Shown here: positions 37,152-53,500 of the stretch, piece by piece | Position numbering within the stretch: position 1 is the stretch's first letter | Layout of the letters: each line of letters starts with the position of its first letter | Assembly (NCBI GenBank): GCA_030248215.1 | Contig: JASANG010003935.1 | Span: 1-64,000, forward strand | Length of the DNA: 64,000 nucleotides | Source: Enoplolaimus lenunculus | Lineage: Eukaryota > Nematoda > Enoplea > Enoplida > Thoracostomopsidae | Direction: 5' to 3' | Program-made: the position numbers and the translations under genes | The notes under the pieces: model-generated | Told to the model about the DNA's origin: nothing | The model's database searches: none | Seen by the model: only the letters and a program-made list of their open reading frames with translations

Positions 37152-37475
37152 CAGGGTGTAAACGGATAGTAAAAATAACGGAAACGTATTTCAAACATGA
37201 TTTATTTTTCTGCCAAAATAATTAAGGCATGCAAATATTCACTTGGTTTTCTAAAATTTCGTAGAAAAAATGGCGGACGCGCCTGAATTTTTAAGTGTTT
37301 GGACGAATTTCGTAATTTATATTTCATATTCAACAATTTAAACGTATTTGTAATGAAAATTTCTTTATGTCATTTTTAACTAATTCAGAGTGCCAAATAA
37401 TAGCGAATTTCCGGTATTTCTATAATGGAAACGGACACCGATTTTTACCGAAAACGGATACCCTGTTACACCCTG
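37152..37475. mobile_element. hAT-like MITE (AAACGG subfamily) with near-exact 8-bp target duplication
   Basis: Begins CAGGGTGTAAACGGATAGTA and ends CGGATACCCTGTTACACCCTG (last 18 bases shown by family). Flanks are GTTATTTG on the left and GTTGTTTG on the right, 7 of 8 identical, as expected for hAT. The inside has TTTTTCTGCCAAAATAATTA and GAAAAAATGGCGGACGC. Confidence 0.75.
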
Positions 37476-37611
37476 GTTGTTTGGCACAAACAGTAACGTT
37501 ATGTATATGTTCGTCAGGATGTTGTTAACCGTAAAACAAGTATAAAAATCACAATCACAACACCGACAGTTTCAGCAGCCCATGGAAAGGTCAGAGGCGG
37601 ACCGTTTTTTC

Positions 37612-37735
37612 ACGGGACTGTAACGGAGTAAGCCTAACCTTTAGACTATTTTTGGCTTAGCTATAGGCTTATCCTTACGCTTAGGTTAACTCATATGCTT
37701 ATACTACTGTTATGGTTCTGTTCAAGACATTGGCC
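37612..37735. mobile_element. TAAGCC-rich MITE, copy
   Basis: It has TAAGCCTAACC, GGCTTATCCTTACGCTTAGG and CTACTGTTATGGTTCTGTTC in the same order as the intact element at 41006-41194. Confidence 0.5.
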
Positions 37736-38203
37736 GTTTCGATCATAGCTCAGTGTAGGTATAACGAACTGTTACGACTTTTACAAACTATGAATCAAAT
37801 TTGTTCACGTCTGGATGTTTAACAGGATGGAAATATCAATGGCCAACGAAATGTTTTTATTTTAGGAGCAAGCTAGCTTTTGTGTATTCCATTTTCATTT
37901 TTAGGTCACTCATTGTATAGATTTGCAGATTAAAAGTTCTCACATTTAGTGGTGTAACAAACATAAGTATATAGACTGCAATATCCTTTTAATCCAGGGT
38001 ACTGCTACATAATTTGTTTTGTGCGTAAAGCAACGTCCGTGTACTTTGGTGTTCATTTGTGCATATATTAAAATTATGTGGTGTTTGCAGTAAACTATGT
38101 TGGTTGCTTTTTTATACAGTAGCTGATATCCAGCCGAGATGTCAGAAATTACAGCCAGTTCTGTTGCAGTAAATATGAAACCATCCATAGAATGTAAATG
38201 CCA

Positions 38204-38795
38204 AGGTGCAACTAGAGCCAGAGGTCAACAAATTTTCTCGAGGCCACAGGGTAGGCCGGAGTTGAGGCGCAACTAGGTAGCTACAAGCAGGGTGTAACCG
38301 GAATTATAAAGCATCGGGACTGGAAAGTTAAAAAATGCCGGAACCAGAAAATAAACGTGACAAATTATGGAGTATGGCAGATATTGAAAATTTTTGCAAT
38401 ACACGACCCAGGCAATTTTCGAAAAACAAGTTATAGAATATGTTAATTTTCTTAAATTTTCGAGTGAAAATTCCGGTGAAAAATACCGGAACGGATAGTG
38501 AAAAAACCGGATTTCCCTACCGGAACCGGAATTTCCGTTGCACCCTGGTTACTAGGATATTTAATATGCTAATTTTACCAAATAACTCAGGTATTTTTGA
38601 ATCTTTTGGTGTTGCGCTTACTTTTATACGAAACTTCAGTATTTTTACCTCAAAATTGAACCTATAAAGTTAAAACGGAACGAAACCAAATAAATTTTGA
38701 AAAAATGCCAAATTCCTCTATCGAAATTGTCGGAATCTCCAAAGAAATTCTACCAGGGTCGGCGGAGCTTGATTTTCTACCAGAGCCGGTGAATG
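38204..38795. mobile_element. hAT-like MITE (GGAGG subfamily) interrupted by another MITE
   Basis: The left part (38204-38287) reads CAAGGTGCAACTAGAGCCAG with TTGAGGCGCAACTAGGTAGC. The right part (38548-38795) reads from TTACTAGGATA to TTCTACCAGAGCCGG. Together they follow the order of the intact copy at 18813-19100, with the 38288-38547 element between. Confidence 0.55.
38288..38547. mobile_element. hAT-like MITE nested in another
   Basis: Begins CAGGGTGTAACCGGAATTAT and ends GGAATTTCCGTTGCACCCTG. The flanking 8-mers GCTACAAG and GTTACTAG agree at 6 of 8 positions. Confidence 0.65.
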
Positions 38796-39014
38796 CATAG
38801 TTGTTGCCTTAGATTATAGTTTTCGTAGATACTCATTAGTAATTGTGAAGATTTCATAGTTTAACCTTTAATTTGTAAAACCAAACACGACGCTCGCCAA
38901 AAGGCACAATTTTGCTTAGATCAGCGAAAAGTACCCGAAGCGAAGTTAAAATACTGGGGATAGTAATAGGGAGTCCCCAACAGTTAGATCATGCTATTAG
39001 CCATTAGACAAATT

Positions 39015-39175
39015 ATAGGTTTAATATGTTTATTATAACGCTAACGCTTAGAAAAAACTTGGACTAAGCTTAAGCTTTAGACTATTTTGCTGACGCTTAA
39101 GCAGGTATACGCCCATTCTTACGCTTAGGCTTAAGAATATGCTTTATGCTACTGTTATGACCCTGTTCTATACCT
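39015..39175. mobile_element. TAAGCC-rich MITE, copy
   Basis: AAGCTTAAGCTTTAGACTAT, CATTCTTACGCTTAGGCTTA and GCTACTGTTATGACCCTGTT follow the order of 41006-41194. Confidence 0.5.
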
Positions 39176-39561
39176 ACATTCGCCAGTCTTTAAAATGAAA
39201 TTAAAGTCACAACGCATTCAATATTTAGCAAATCGTGCTACAATGCATGTTCCGATAATTCCAAAGGACAATCCAGCTATTGCCGGTCCAATATAGGTTT
39301 TGTTTCGGTTCCAAAACGTTTGGAAAGCGGTTGTCTGTCCTGTGTCTTGCGAAAATAATGTAGTCCAGTTGAGGCATCGTTGCACACAGTTCTATAAATT
39401 ACAAGATCATTGCGTTTAAAATTAACTAGGGTGACTCAATGCTTTTTGACTGCTTCGATACAGTCCGATATCGTATCGCGCCGTCCGGCAAACAACGGCA
39501 ACACAAATGATTTGTCCCGCATGCCACAAGTTTAGCAATATACAGAGGAAGATATACATAC

Positions 39562-39897
39562 CAGGGTGCAACCGGAGGTGATAAATATCGGAGCCGGAGG
39601 TCAATAAAACCTGCCGGAGCCGGTACCGTACTTAAAACGATGTTAAATTCGCTAATTTTGGCAAATATCTGCAAGGTGTTGTTAAATTTTTTGGTTTAAC
39701 GTTTATTTTTAACAAAATCTTGCCAATTTGTTCCTCATAATTATACCAAAAGCTGAAAGAAACCGCACAAAGAAAATAAATATTGTGAAATTTTGCTTAG
39801 TTTCACTACCGAAATTGCCTAAACCTCCGACAGAAATTCTATCGGAGGCAGAGTTCGATTTTTTGCCGGAGCCGGAGGCAAACCTCCAGTCGTCCTG
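39562..39897. mobile_element. hAT-like MITE (GGAGG subfamily) with exact 8-bp target duplication
   Basis: Begins CAGGGTGCAACCGGAGGTGA and ends AACCTCCAGTCGTCCTG. It is flanked on both sides by ATACATAC (39554-39561 and 39898-39905), an exact 8-bp duplication typical of hAT. It lies ten bases beyond the glycerol-kinase stop codon, so in that gene's 3' UTR. Confidence 0.85.
39702..39707 (-). terminator. Candidate AATAAA poly(A) signal of GK inside a MITE
   Basis: TTTATT on the plus strand is AATAAA in the sense of GK, about 210 bases past its stop, within the 39562-39897 MITE. Confidence 0.3.
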
Positions 39898-39915
39898 ATA
39901 CATACTAAAAATACT

Positions 39916-45420
<5,505 letters not shown>

Positions 45421-45439
45421 TATATACTCAACTTTACTG

Positions 45440-45768
45440 TAATTAATCTAACACTGAACGGGTTTATTGAAATATAAGTTTCAAAAATGTTTTATTTTTC
45501 TGCAAACATAATCGAGGCGTGCATAAATTCAGCGGTCTTTCAAAAATTTCAAAGAAAAAATGACGGATGCATCAATATTTTTTAAAATTTTCGATAAATT
45601 TCGCAACTCTTATTTCATTTCGATCAACTGTAGCATATCTGTAGCAAAAAACTGCGAGATATACGTGATGTATGAACTAATTTTAAACGTAAAATTAACA
45701 ATTTCCGTTCTTTCTATAACGAAAACAAAACCAATTTTTACCCGAAACCGATATTCGGTTACACCCTG
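45440..45768. mobile_element. hAT-like MITE (AAACGG subfamily) just upstream of GK
   Basis: Shares TTTTATTTTTCTGC, GAAAAAATGACGGATGC and CGATATTCGGTTACACCCTG with 37152-37475. It lies 20-350 bases upstream of the GK start codon, where the promoter or 5' UTR is expected. Confidence 0.6.
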
Positions 45769-46410
45769 CCGTATTGTAAATTGTAATATGTCCTGGTATT
45801 CATTGAGTTTGTTTTCCAATGTTATGACAATTTTGAAGGCTTTAAAGGCCGCTGTCACAGCCCAACCTATTCTCGCACCCAAAATACCCACTCCCAATGG
45901 AAAATGGGGCTAGCCCGAAGTTTTCCCTCTAGATATTTCGACTATGACGAGTTTTTCAAACAGAAAAAGCAAGCTATCCGTAATATAATATCGGAACGCA
46001 AGGCTAACACTAAGTTTGGGACCAAAAGCAGTGCGGTTGAAAATTTATGAAATTTTCTAGTTAATCATAGAATTGACAAAATGATTCATTATTTGAAAGA
46101 CTAATATCCGACTTCGCGGAGTTCAGTGAATTCTAAACTATTTTAGCCACCTCCCCTCAGGAGAACGTCGCCGAATACACAGAGTAGGATCCGACTCAGC
46201 ACGCGGACAGGGGGGGGGGGGAATTATGCCAGCTCCAATTCTCCGGGGGAAATTAGGGCTAGATCAGTATTTGCCGGGAGAAAATTGGGGCGGGGAACAA
46301 ACCTAGACTGACGGCGGAATTTCTCCGTAAGGAAATTAAAGCCAATTTTTTGGCAACACAATCAAAAGGCTGAAACTTTACAAACTGAACATAATTTTAT
46401 TACTAAACTT
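45769..46410. other. GK upstream spacer, no gene
   Basis: Nothing recognised except a run of 12 G at about 46209-46220. Confidence 0.5.
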
Positions 46411-47174
46411 TAACCCCTTCTCACATTGAGTTGCCTATAGGCAACTAAGCGCAGTGTATATACGTTAAATAATGTATATCGCACCGTGTTTAACAATTGC
46501 AACACGTATACATAGTACTAAATCTCCACAAGACGTGAGAGACCCCTCGGGCTCGAGCGTCAAGCTCCTATAGCTGAGTGGTGATGGTATACGCCTCCCA
46601 CTCCAGTCACTGGAGTTCGAATACGAGCATAGAAGTAGGTCTCAGGGGAAATAGAAAATATTCATGTGAGAAAGGGTTAAGCGAAAAATTTTCAGTTTAC
46701 TATCTATAACCCCTTCTCACATTGAGTTGCCTATAGGCAACTAAGCGCAGTGTATATACGTTAAATAATGTATATCGCACCGTGTTTAACAATTGCAACA
46801 CGTATACATAGTACTAAATCTCCACAAGACGTGAGAGACCCCTCGGGCTCGAGCGTCAAGCTCCTATAGCTGAGTGGTGATGGTATACGCCTCCCACTCC
46901 AGTCACCGGAGTTCGAATCCTAGCATAGAAGTAGGTCTCAGGGGAAATAGAAAATATTCATGTGAGAAAGGGTTAAGCGAAAAATTTTCAGTTTACTATC
47001 TATAACCCCTTCTCACATTGAGTTGCCTATAGGCAACTAAGCGCAGTGTATATACGCTAAATAATGTATATCGCACCGTGTTTAACAATTGCAACACGTA
47101 TACATAGTACTAAATCTCCACAAGACGTGAGAACCCCCTCGGGCTCGAGCGTCAAGCTCCTATAGCTGAGTGGT
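46411..47174. repeat. 296-bp tandem array built from the TTAA element
   Basis: Unit starts at 46411, 46707 and 47003, each 296 bases apart and almost identical. The third copy stops at 47174, inside the A-box. The spacer GCGAAAAATTTTCAGTTTAC is copied too, so the array arose by tandem duplication and not by repeated insertion. Confidence 0.92.
46414..46676. mobile_element. piggyBac-like MITE carrying a tRNA-like module, copy 1
   Basis: Flanked by TTAA on both sides (46410-46413, 46677-46680). Terminal inverted repeats CCCCTTCTCACAT and ATGTGAGAAAGGG match at 12 of 13 bases. TTAA target plus CCC-starting ends fits the piggyBac superfamily. The inside has a tRNA-like block at 46564-46630 with A-box TAGCTGAGTGGTGATGG and B-box GGAGTTCGAATAC. 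There is no ORF, so it is non-autonomous. Confidence 0.75.
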
Positions 47175-47297
47175 TGACCAGCAACTGAATTTCCATCTCC
47201 AGTTTGGATCCTTTCAGATGTATTATTTTGTTTCAATTCAAGTATGTAATTATACAACTCGCTCACGTTCAACCAAACACGTTCAAATATAATACCG

Positions 47298-47303
47298 TTT
47301 ATT
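47298..47303 (-). terminator. Candidate AATAAA poly(A) signal of MPHOSPH10
   Basis: TTTATT on the plus strand, about 295 bases past the MPHOSPH10 stop codon. Confidence 0.3.
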
Positions 47304-47595
47304 CATAAAACTTTAACAACAAACTATAAAAAAACTTAAGCTCACTTTCGCCTAAATATATTGTACAATGCAAAGTAAATTTTTTCTACTGTTCTGCTGT
47401 ATGGTTTTGCGGGTAAGAAGCTCGTTCAAACGATCAATTCAGCAAATATTTAAATATTTTAACTGTTTTTTGTTCCGTTTTCAAAATTCTATACATGCAA
47501 TCCGGTCACTTAGAATAAAATCAATTTTTAGCAAAAACCGTCCTTAATTTCGTTGATTACAGCTGTATAAAATATCTCAATTTAGAAAATAATGG

Positions 47596-50500
47596 TTACA
47601 ATTTAAACACAGCTCCAGATTTTTTACTTGCTGAAGAACCGCTAACAGAAGCCAGTTTAGTCTTTTTCTTATCAATTTCTGACGTCACTTGATGCTGTAA
47701 CGTGGCAAAAAAGTCTTGTGATGACGCGATTTTTCCCGAATCTTTGAACACAGGCTGAAACGTTAATAAGCTCTAAACAAACACTGTTAAAATAAACACA
47801 GAAAATTTATGTTTTCAGCTACCTAAGGACACGTTTACAAAATGATATTTCAAGCATATTATTGGCCGGAGGTAGTAACCAATCGCTAAATCTGATTATA
47901 CAAATCACAAATTTTGAACAAAAACTTAACGAAAATACAGCGATTTAAAAAACAAAGTTGCTGAATATGTAGTTAGGGTGTAAACGGATAGTAAAATTAA
48001 CGGAAACGTACTGATATCAATAACTGAAAACTTTTAAATTTAAATATAAAAGTTTGAATGATGCCCCGTTTTTAGCCAAAGCAATAATTTGAGGCATGTA
48101 AATTCACATTTATCTCTCTCTAAAACTTAATGTAAAAATGACATACGAATCCAAAATTTGTAAAATTTTGTTAAATGTGGCGTTTATTTCAAATCGAACA
48201 ATATTAAAGGTACTGATAAAGAACGATTCTAAAGCGATTTACATACAGCCATTACCGTAAAGGTAACGGTGTTTTTATAACGGAAAGGGACACCGATTTT
48301 TACCGTAAACGGATATAATATTCCAGTTCAAGTTTCAAAAATTAATTTTAGCTTCCGAAAAACCATTTTGTATCACTGAGACACCACCAGTTCTGATACA
48401 GTAATAGCATACCTGAGGCTGCGTTATTCTCGATCGATCTATGCCCAAAACTTACCTTAGATTGTTTAACCCGTCCTATTTTCTTCAATGCTTTGAATGT
48501 TTCTTTCTCCGAGCGAATACCAGCGATCTTCATTTTGGCTTCTTTAGCTTTCATCTTTTCCTTAAGTAGCCGTTTCTTCTTACGCCGATCACGTTTTCTG
48601 TCACTAGAATCTTTTTCTGCATCAACTTTCATGTCGCTGCCGGCTTCTGGTTTCTATAATAAAAATGATCAGTGCTAAATTCAGTGTTATTGAAGTATGC
48701 AGTTAACAACAAGATCCCTTGTTGGGTAACTGAGGTTGCCTGAAATAATTTGGAGCTTTCAGATAATAAACCCACACAAAATTTCAATAAATGCAAAATG
48801 TATTTTACTTTAACTTCTTCCGGAGCAAGCAACGTCGCATCACTAACAGATACTGGAGCAACGTCTTCCATTGTAATACTTGGCAAATTATTGATGACTT
48901 TTATTTCAGAACGAACCTAGAATCAAAAACAGTGTTTATCCCATAAACTGCGCTGTGATTAATGCGCTTATCGCAATATAATTTGCCCACAATGCCACAA
49001 TATCTTTTGCAAGGTTATAATTAGGACTTTCTACATTATTTCACTATTTATTGGGGTTACAATCGGTCTGATTTCAGTAATAAACTGTTTTGTATGCAAC
49101 GATTCTGACTTAAACGTTTATAAATGTAACAGAAGCGAAAATGGAAAGCGAATATTTGAAAATATAAGTTTAACAAATGCTTTCTTTTTCTACCAATACA
49201 TGCAATATACCATAGGTAGTGGAAACACCCAAAAATCATTTAATCGTGAATGAATTATATTATTTTTTTCAAATGAAACAATATTTCACAAATCTGTATT
49301 GAAAAACTTAGTTATTTTTAAATGAATTTCCACTTAATATAAGCACAAAATTAACGGAATTTCCGGCGCGTCTATGACAAAAACGGACACCGATTTTTAT
49401 CTGAAACTGATATCCGGCAACACCCTGGTTACAAGCTATTTGATTTCAATACGTTAAATATGGTAGTTGAGTTCCAGAATATATCATTGCCAAGCGTTTG
49501 TGCTGTTGGCTTAATAAGGTTTTCTTGCAACACTAATTTTTATTGACATTATCCAGACCAAAAGAATTTGAATGCATTATATTTTTTACAACAATTTGTT
49601 TTCTCGGCATATAACGCAATATTCCGTAAGTTTTGATACGAAACACTTCAATATTAATATGTCTCTCAAAACTTTCTATACTTGCAAAATTAGTAGGATA
49701 TTAGCTAAATAGCAGAACTATTTCAATTATTGCATTTGAGCACATTGTCAGTAAGTGGCTCCGTGCTTCGCTCAATACGTGCGCTCCCACTAATAGCATA
49801 ACTATTTCAATTATTGCATTTGAGCATATTGTCAGTAAGTGGCTCCGTGCTTCGCTCAATACGTGCGCTCCCACTAAAACTGTTTACAGTTCTAAAACTA
49901 TTTCTTTGCCGTGAATTACGATAATTTTGCGCCACGGACGCTATTTAAGCTAAGCATCTCGTTATTCAGGCTTTACAAGTTCGGACAGAGTGTTTAGGGT
50001 GCTCGGCAAAACACCAGCCACGGACTGCTAAAATATTCAGGAGTAGCAAAACGCAAAATATTCACTTACCGCTGCAGGAGTGTAATGAAAGTTGCTCAGC
50101 GCATCTAGTTTTTCAAACAACGTTTTCATTTGTTTTTTAATTTTTTCGTGATCAACATTTACCGTTTCTTTTTGTTCAGCCTAAAATAGTATTCAGTAAC
50201 GTTTACAGTATTTTCAGCCACAAATTCTATGCTATTGGTTAACCCATTTCCTGAGCCTAAGCCTAAGCAAAAGCATTAACCCTGTGTTTATATTATTTTC
50301 GATTCACTAAGTTACAAAATGATTGCAACTACATAAGACCACACAAATCAGTTCGTGATATGCATTGAATAAAATAAAATTTGCGCACGAAAAGTTGCTC
50401 ACTTTTGGATGGAAAAACGTTTTTAATCAAAAATAAAACAATACTTCTTCACCCTAAGATTACACTGTATGCTTTATCTTACAAAATAATACAAATTTCA

Positions 50501-53500
50501 GCTCAAAATAAACATACCTGTTGTGCTTTGAGATATTCTTGTTCATAAATTTGACTCAACGACATTTTCGACTTTTGCTGATCGAGAACGATTTCAGCTT
50601 TGAATTTCGCCGGATCGTTTGTTGGTTTCACTTTACGTACAACGTCGTCCCAGCTCTGACAAAGTAGCAAACAAAAACTAGTATGGAAACAACTTTGAAA
50701 AAATTAAATTAAAACAATGTAAGTGAAAATTATTTGCGCCCTATTGCGAACCACGTTAAAAATGTTTAGTATCTATAACTAGTTTAAGGTAACCGACATT
50801 ACCTTTTTATAAGACGTAGGCGAAGATTTTTTGCAAAACTTGTCATGTGATTTCTAGCAAACACTGAAGCACTAATTCGGGTAATTTAAAGTTAGTTCCT
50901 TCGAACTGTAGTAACATACGTTATTATCTATCAAATAAAACAGCTTAACCTTATCCTTGATTCTTTGCTTAATTATATCTTCCAACGATTTGGTAACACC
51001 TTCTGTTATCACTGGAGCTGAAACAAAATTAGCCACATGATTATTGTACACAATCACAAAAGGATTCTTCAAATATTTTGTTAGTTGCAACATTCTAAGA
51101 TAACACATTCTGAGATAACTCTTGCCGATTCTAATACTTTAATACACCATCCACAACATCAGTGAGGTAATTAAAAACGTGACACTTACGAACAATTAAA
51201 GAACGGGTTATGCCAATTAAGAATTGCCGAACATGTGGTTTCTAAGGTTTAAATTGCCGGCATCTCTGGCAAGCTCGTTTACGAAAAACTTGGTATGTTG
51301 TCACAAATATGGTTTTGCCTTTACATGATTGGTGGCCTTTTGTGTTGAAGATCTCTCTGCCCGCCCTCAAATACCATCACATGTACATTAAATTCACGCT
51401 AATAATGGTTCAACAGCTTTCAATTTGATACAAAAATGCTTACGTAATCTTGTCTGTTGTTCAAAGTCCAAATGCTCTTCTAGTAGCGAATTTTCGGGTC
51501 GTGTTTTTGCTTGAGCTTCTCCACTAAGCTGCCATGGCTTATCGTTCAAATTTTGCTGTTCAAGTTCCGCGATTTGCTTGCTGAGCTAAAAATATAAATA
51601 GACAGTTTTGAAAAATTTCAATTTCACCGCGATATTGTAAAAATGATATGCAACAAGTTTCCACAAATTTACAAGATGCATTTTGTAAATTTATATTGGT
51701 CTTTACAAAATGGGAACAAGCTCTCACATCATGTGGGTTGGATGCACAGAATGGTAATTCAAAGAGTAGATGCTGACTCTACGGACAAGGGCATGCCACT
51801 TGTGAGGTACCGCTTGGTATATAATGCACCAGAATGCGTTGCAGTTTTGCCCAACCCCCAAATTTGGGGGTAGATGTTGCTTGAATCATTAAGAATACAA
51901 TTATTAGAGGAGGAACTGATTTGTTAGAACTTACTTAACAGGCGTAAAGTGAAGGGACTGTAATGTTTATCTTCCCCATAAATGACGGGGGTAGTTCAAA
52001 AACGCAACGCCGCTGGGTACATACTTTTGTACACAAAGTGTATCCAGTTCCATACTCTTATTAGAAGAGTGATCATGCAGTATCAAGGCAATACTAAGCA
52101 TATGTTACTTAATATATTTGAACTAGCATACGAAATTTCCAAACTGACGCGTTACGAATGCAGAAAATAAACAGATGTATGTCTTCGTTATGTTCTCAAT
52201 CCATTCCAGCTGCAAAAATTTGCATACATATGACAATGTAAACATTGTGCAAAACTGATTACACAATAATTTCAAAGTATTTAGGAATTTAAAATTGTTC
52301 AAGTGTGCAGCCATACAGCAATTAACATATATTTGCACTTACGCGTTTCTTTCGACGCTCAAAACTTGACAATATTTTTCCATCCTCACTGCTCTCTTCA
52401 TCATCATATGACACACGACCCATGTCAACTCTGCACAAAAATGAACTTTAACGTTAATCCAATCAGTTTACGAAAAACTTTTAAACTATGAAACACTATA
52501 ATTAGCAATTGATATTAACACTATTGTGCGAACAGTTTTAATTTCGAACAGTAGGTCAAGGAGATACATAATTATTTATTCTCATTTTACTATTAAATAC
52601 CGTCGACGTTACACTAGTCAGGTACGTCGTATACGATACTTATTCCAAAACGCTATTGCAAAATAACCAAATCCACGAAAGAAGAAAATACAAACGGCCA
52701 TAAGGATAGCGCTATACTTATCACGCAGCGTCGTCGAACGCCCGACGTCATTGCAAATCAAAAAATAATATTTCAAATCGGTATACGGAGTCGTAAGGCA
52801 ACCTGTGTACACTTCACGGTGCCGAACGGCATTAATACTGCAAAGTATAGTGCCGCCCTAAGTGGTCGACAATTCAAAAAGGCAACTACTGACTATGACT
52901 AACGTACGGTTCATCAATCTCGTGACTTTGTTCAAAACGCACTGATTTTTTCGTTTTGTGCTTCGTTTCAGACTGCGTGCTCGGGACATCTTCAGCATCT
53001 TCTGGAGGATCAAAAAATTGGCTGTACGTATATCCTGTTGGTTCATCCTGAAACGAAGTTTTCACTGATTAACAAGGTGCGACCAGATATTAATTTACTG
53101 AAGCGAGGAACCGAATAATAACTATTTACCGGAGCTACAACCGAATGTGAACAACAGTCCAATGTATTTGATTCGCCGGAAAGTGAATGTCTAATGTATT
53201 TAAATCACTTGTTAGTTTGAATTTTTCATGTTATTTCAGTATGAAAAATAAAGCTTTTTGCCTTGCGCGCAATACAATCGCAGCGAAATGTTTAATATCC
53301 GCTTTTAAAAAACCGTTTGGCAAAATTCGGAACCAAAACAGCAACAAACTATCCTATATCCAGTTTGTTTATCCTGGATTACGGAACCAGATACGGATGT
53401 CGGGTTTTTGCATAATATTAAACCAGAACCGGACATGCACTTGCTCTCAGCTCAGTAACGTCATATCATTATTTGCATTTTACTGAAACGTTTTCGAATC

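Noticed and set aside
47057-47272. Minus-strand ORF next to the 296-bp array (ELYNYILELKQNN)
   Set aside because: It runs into the repeat unit and has no start context, splice site or homology that I can support.
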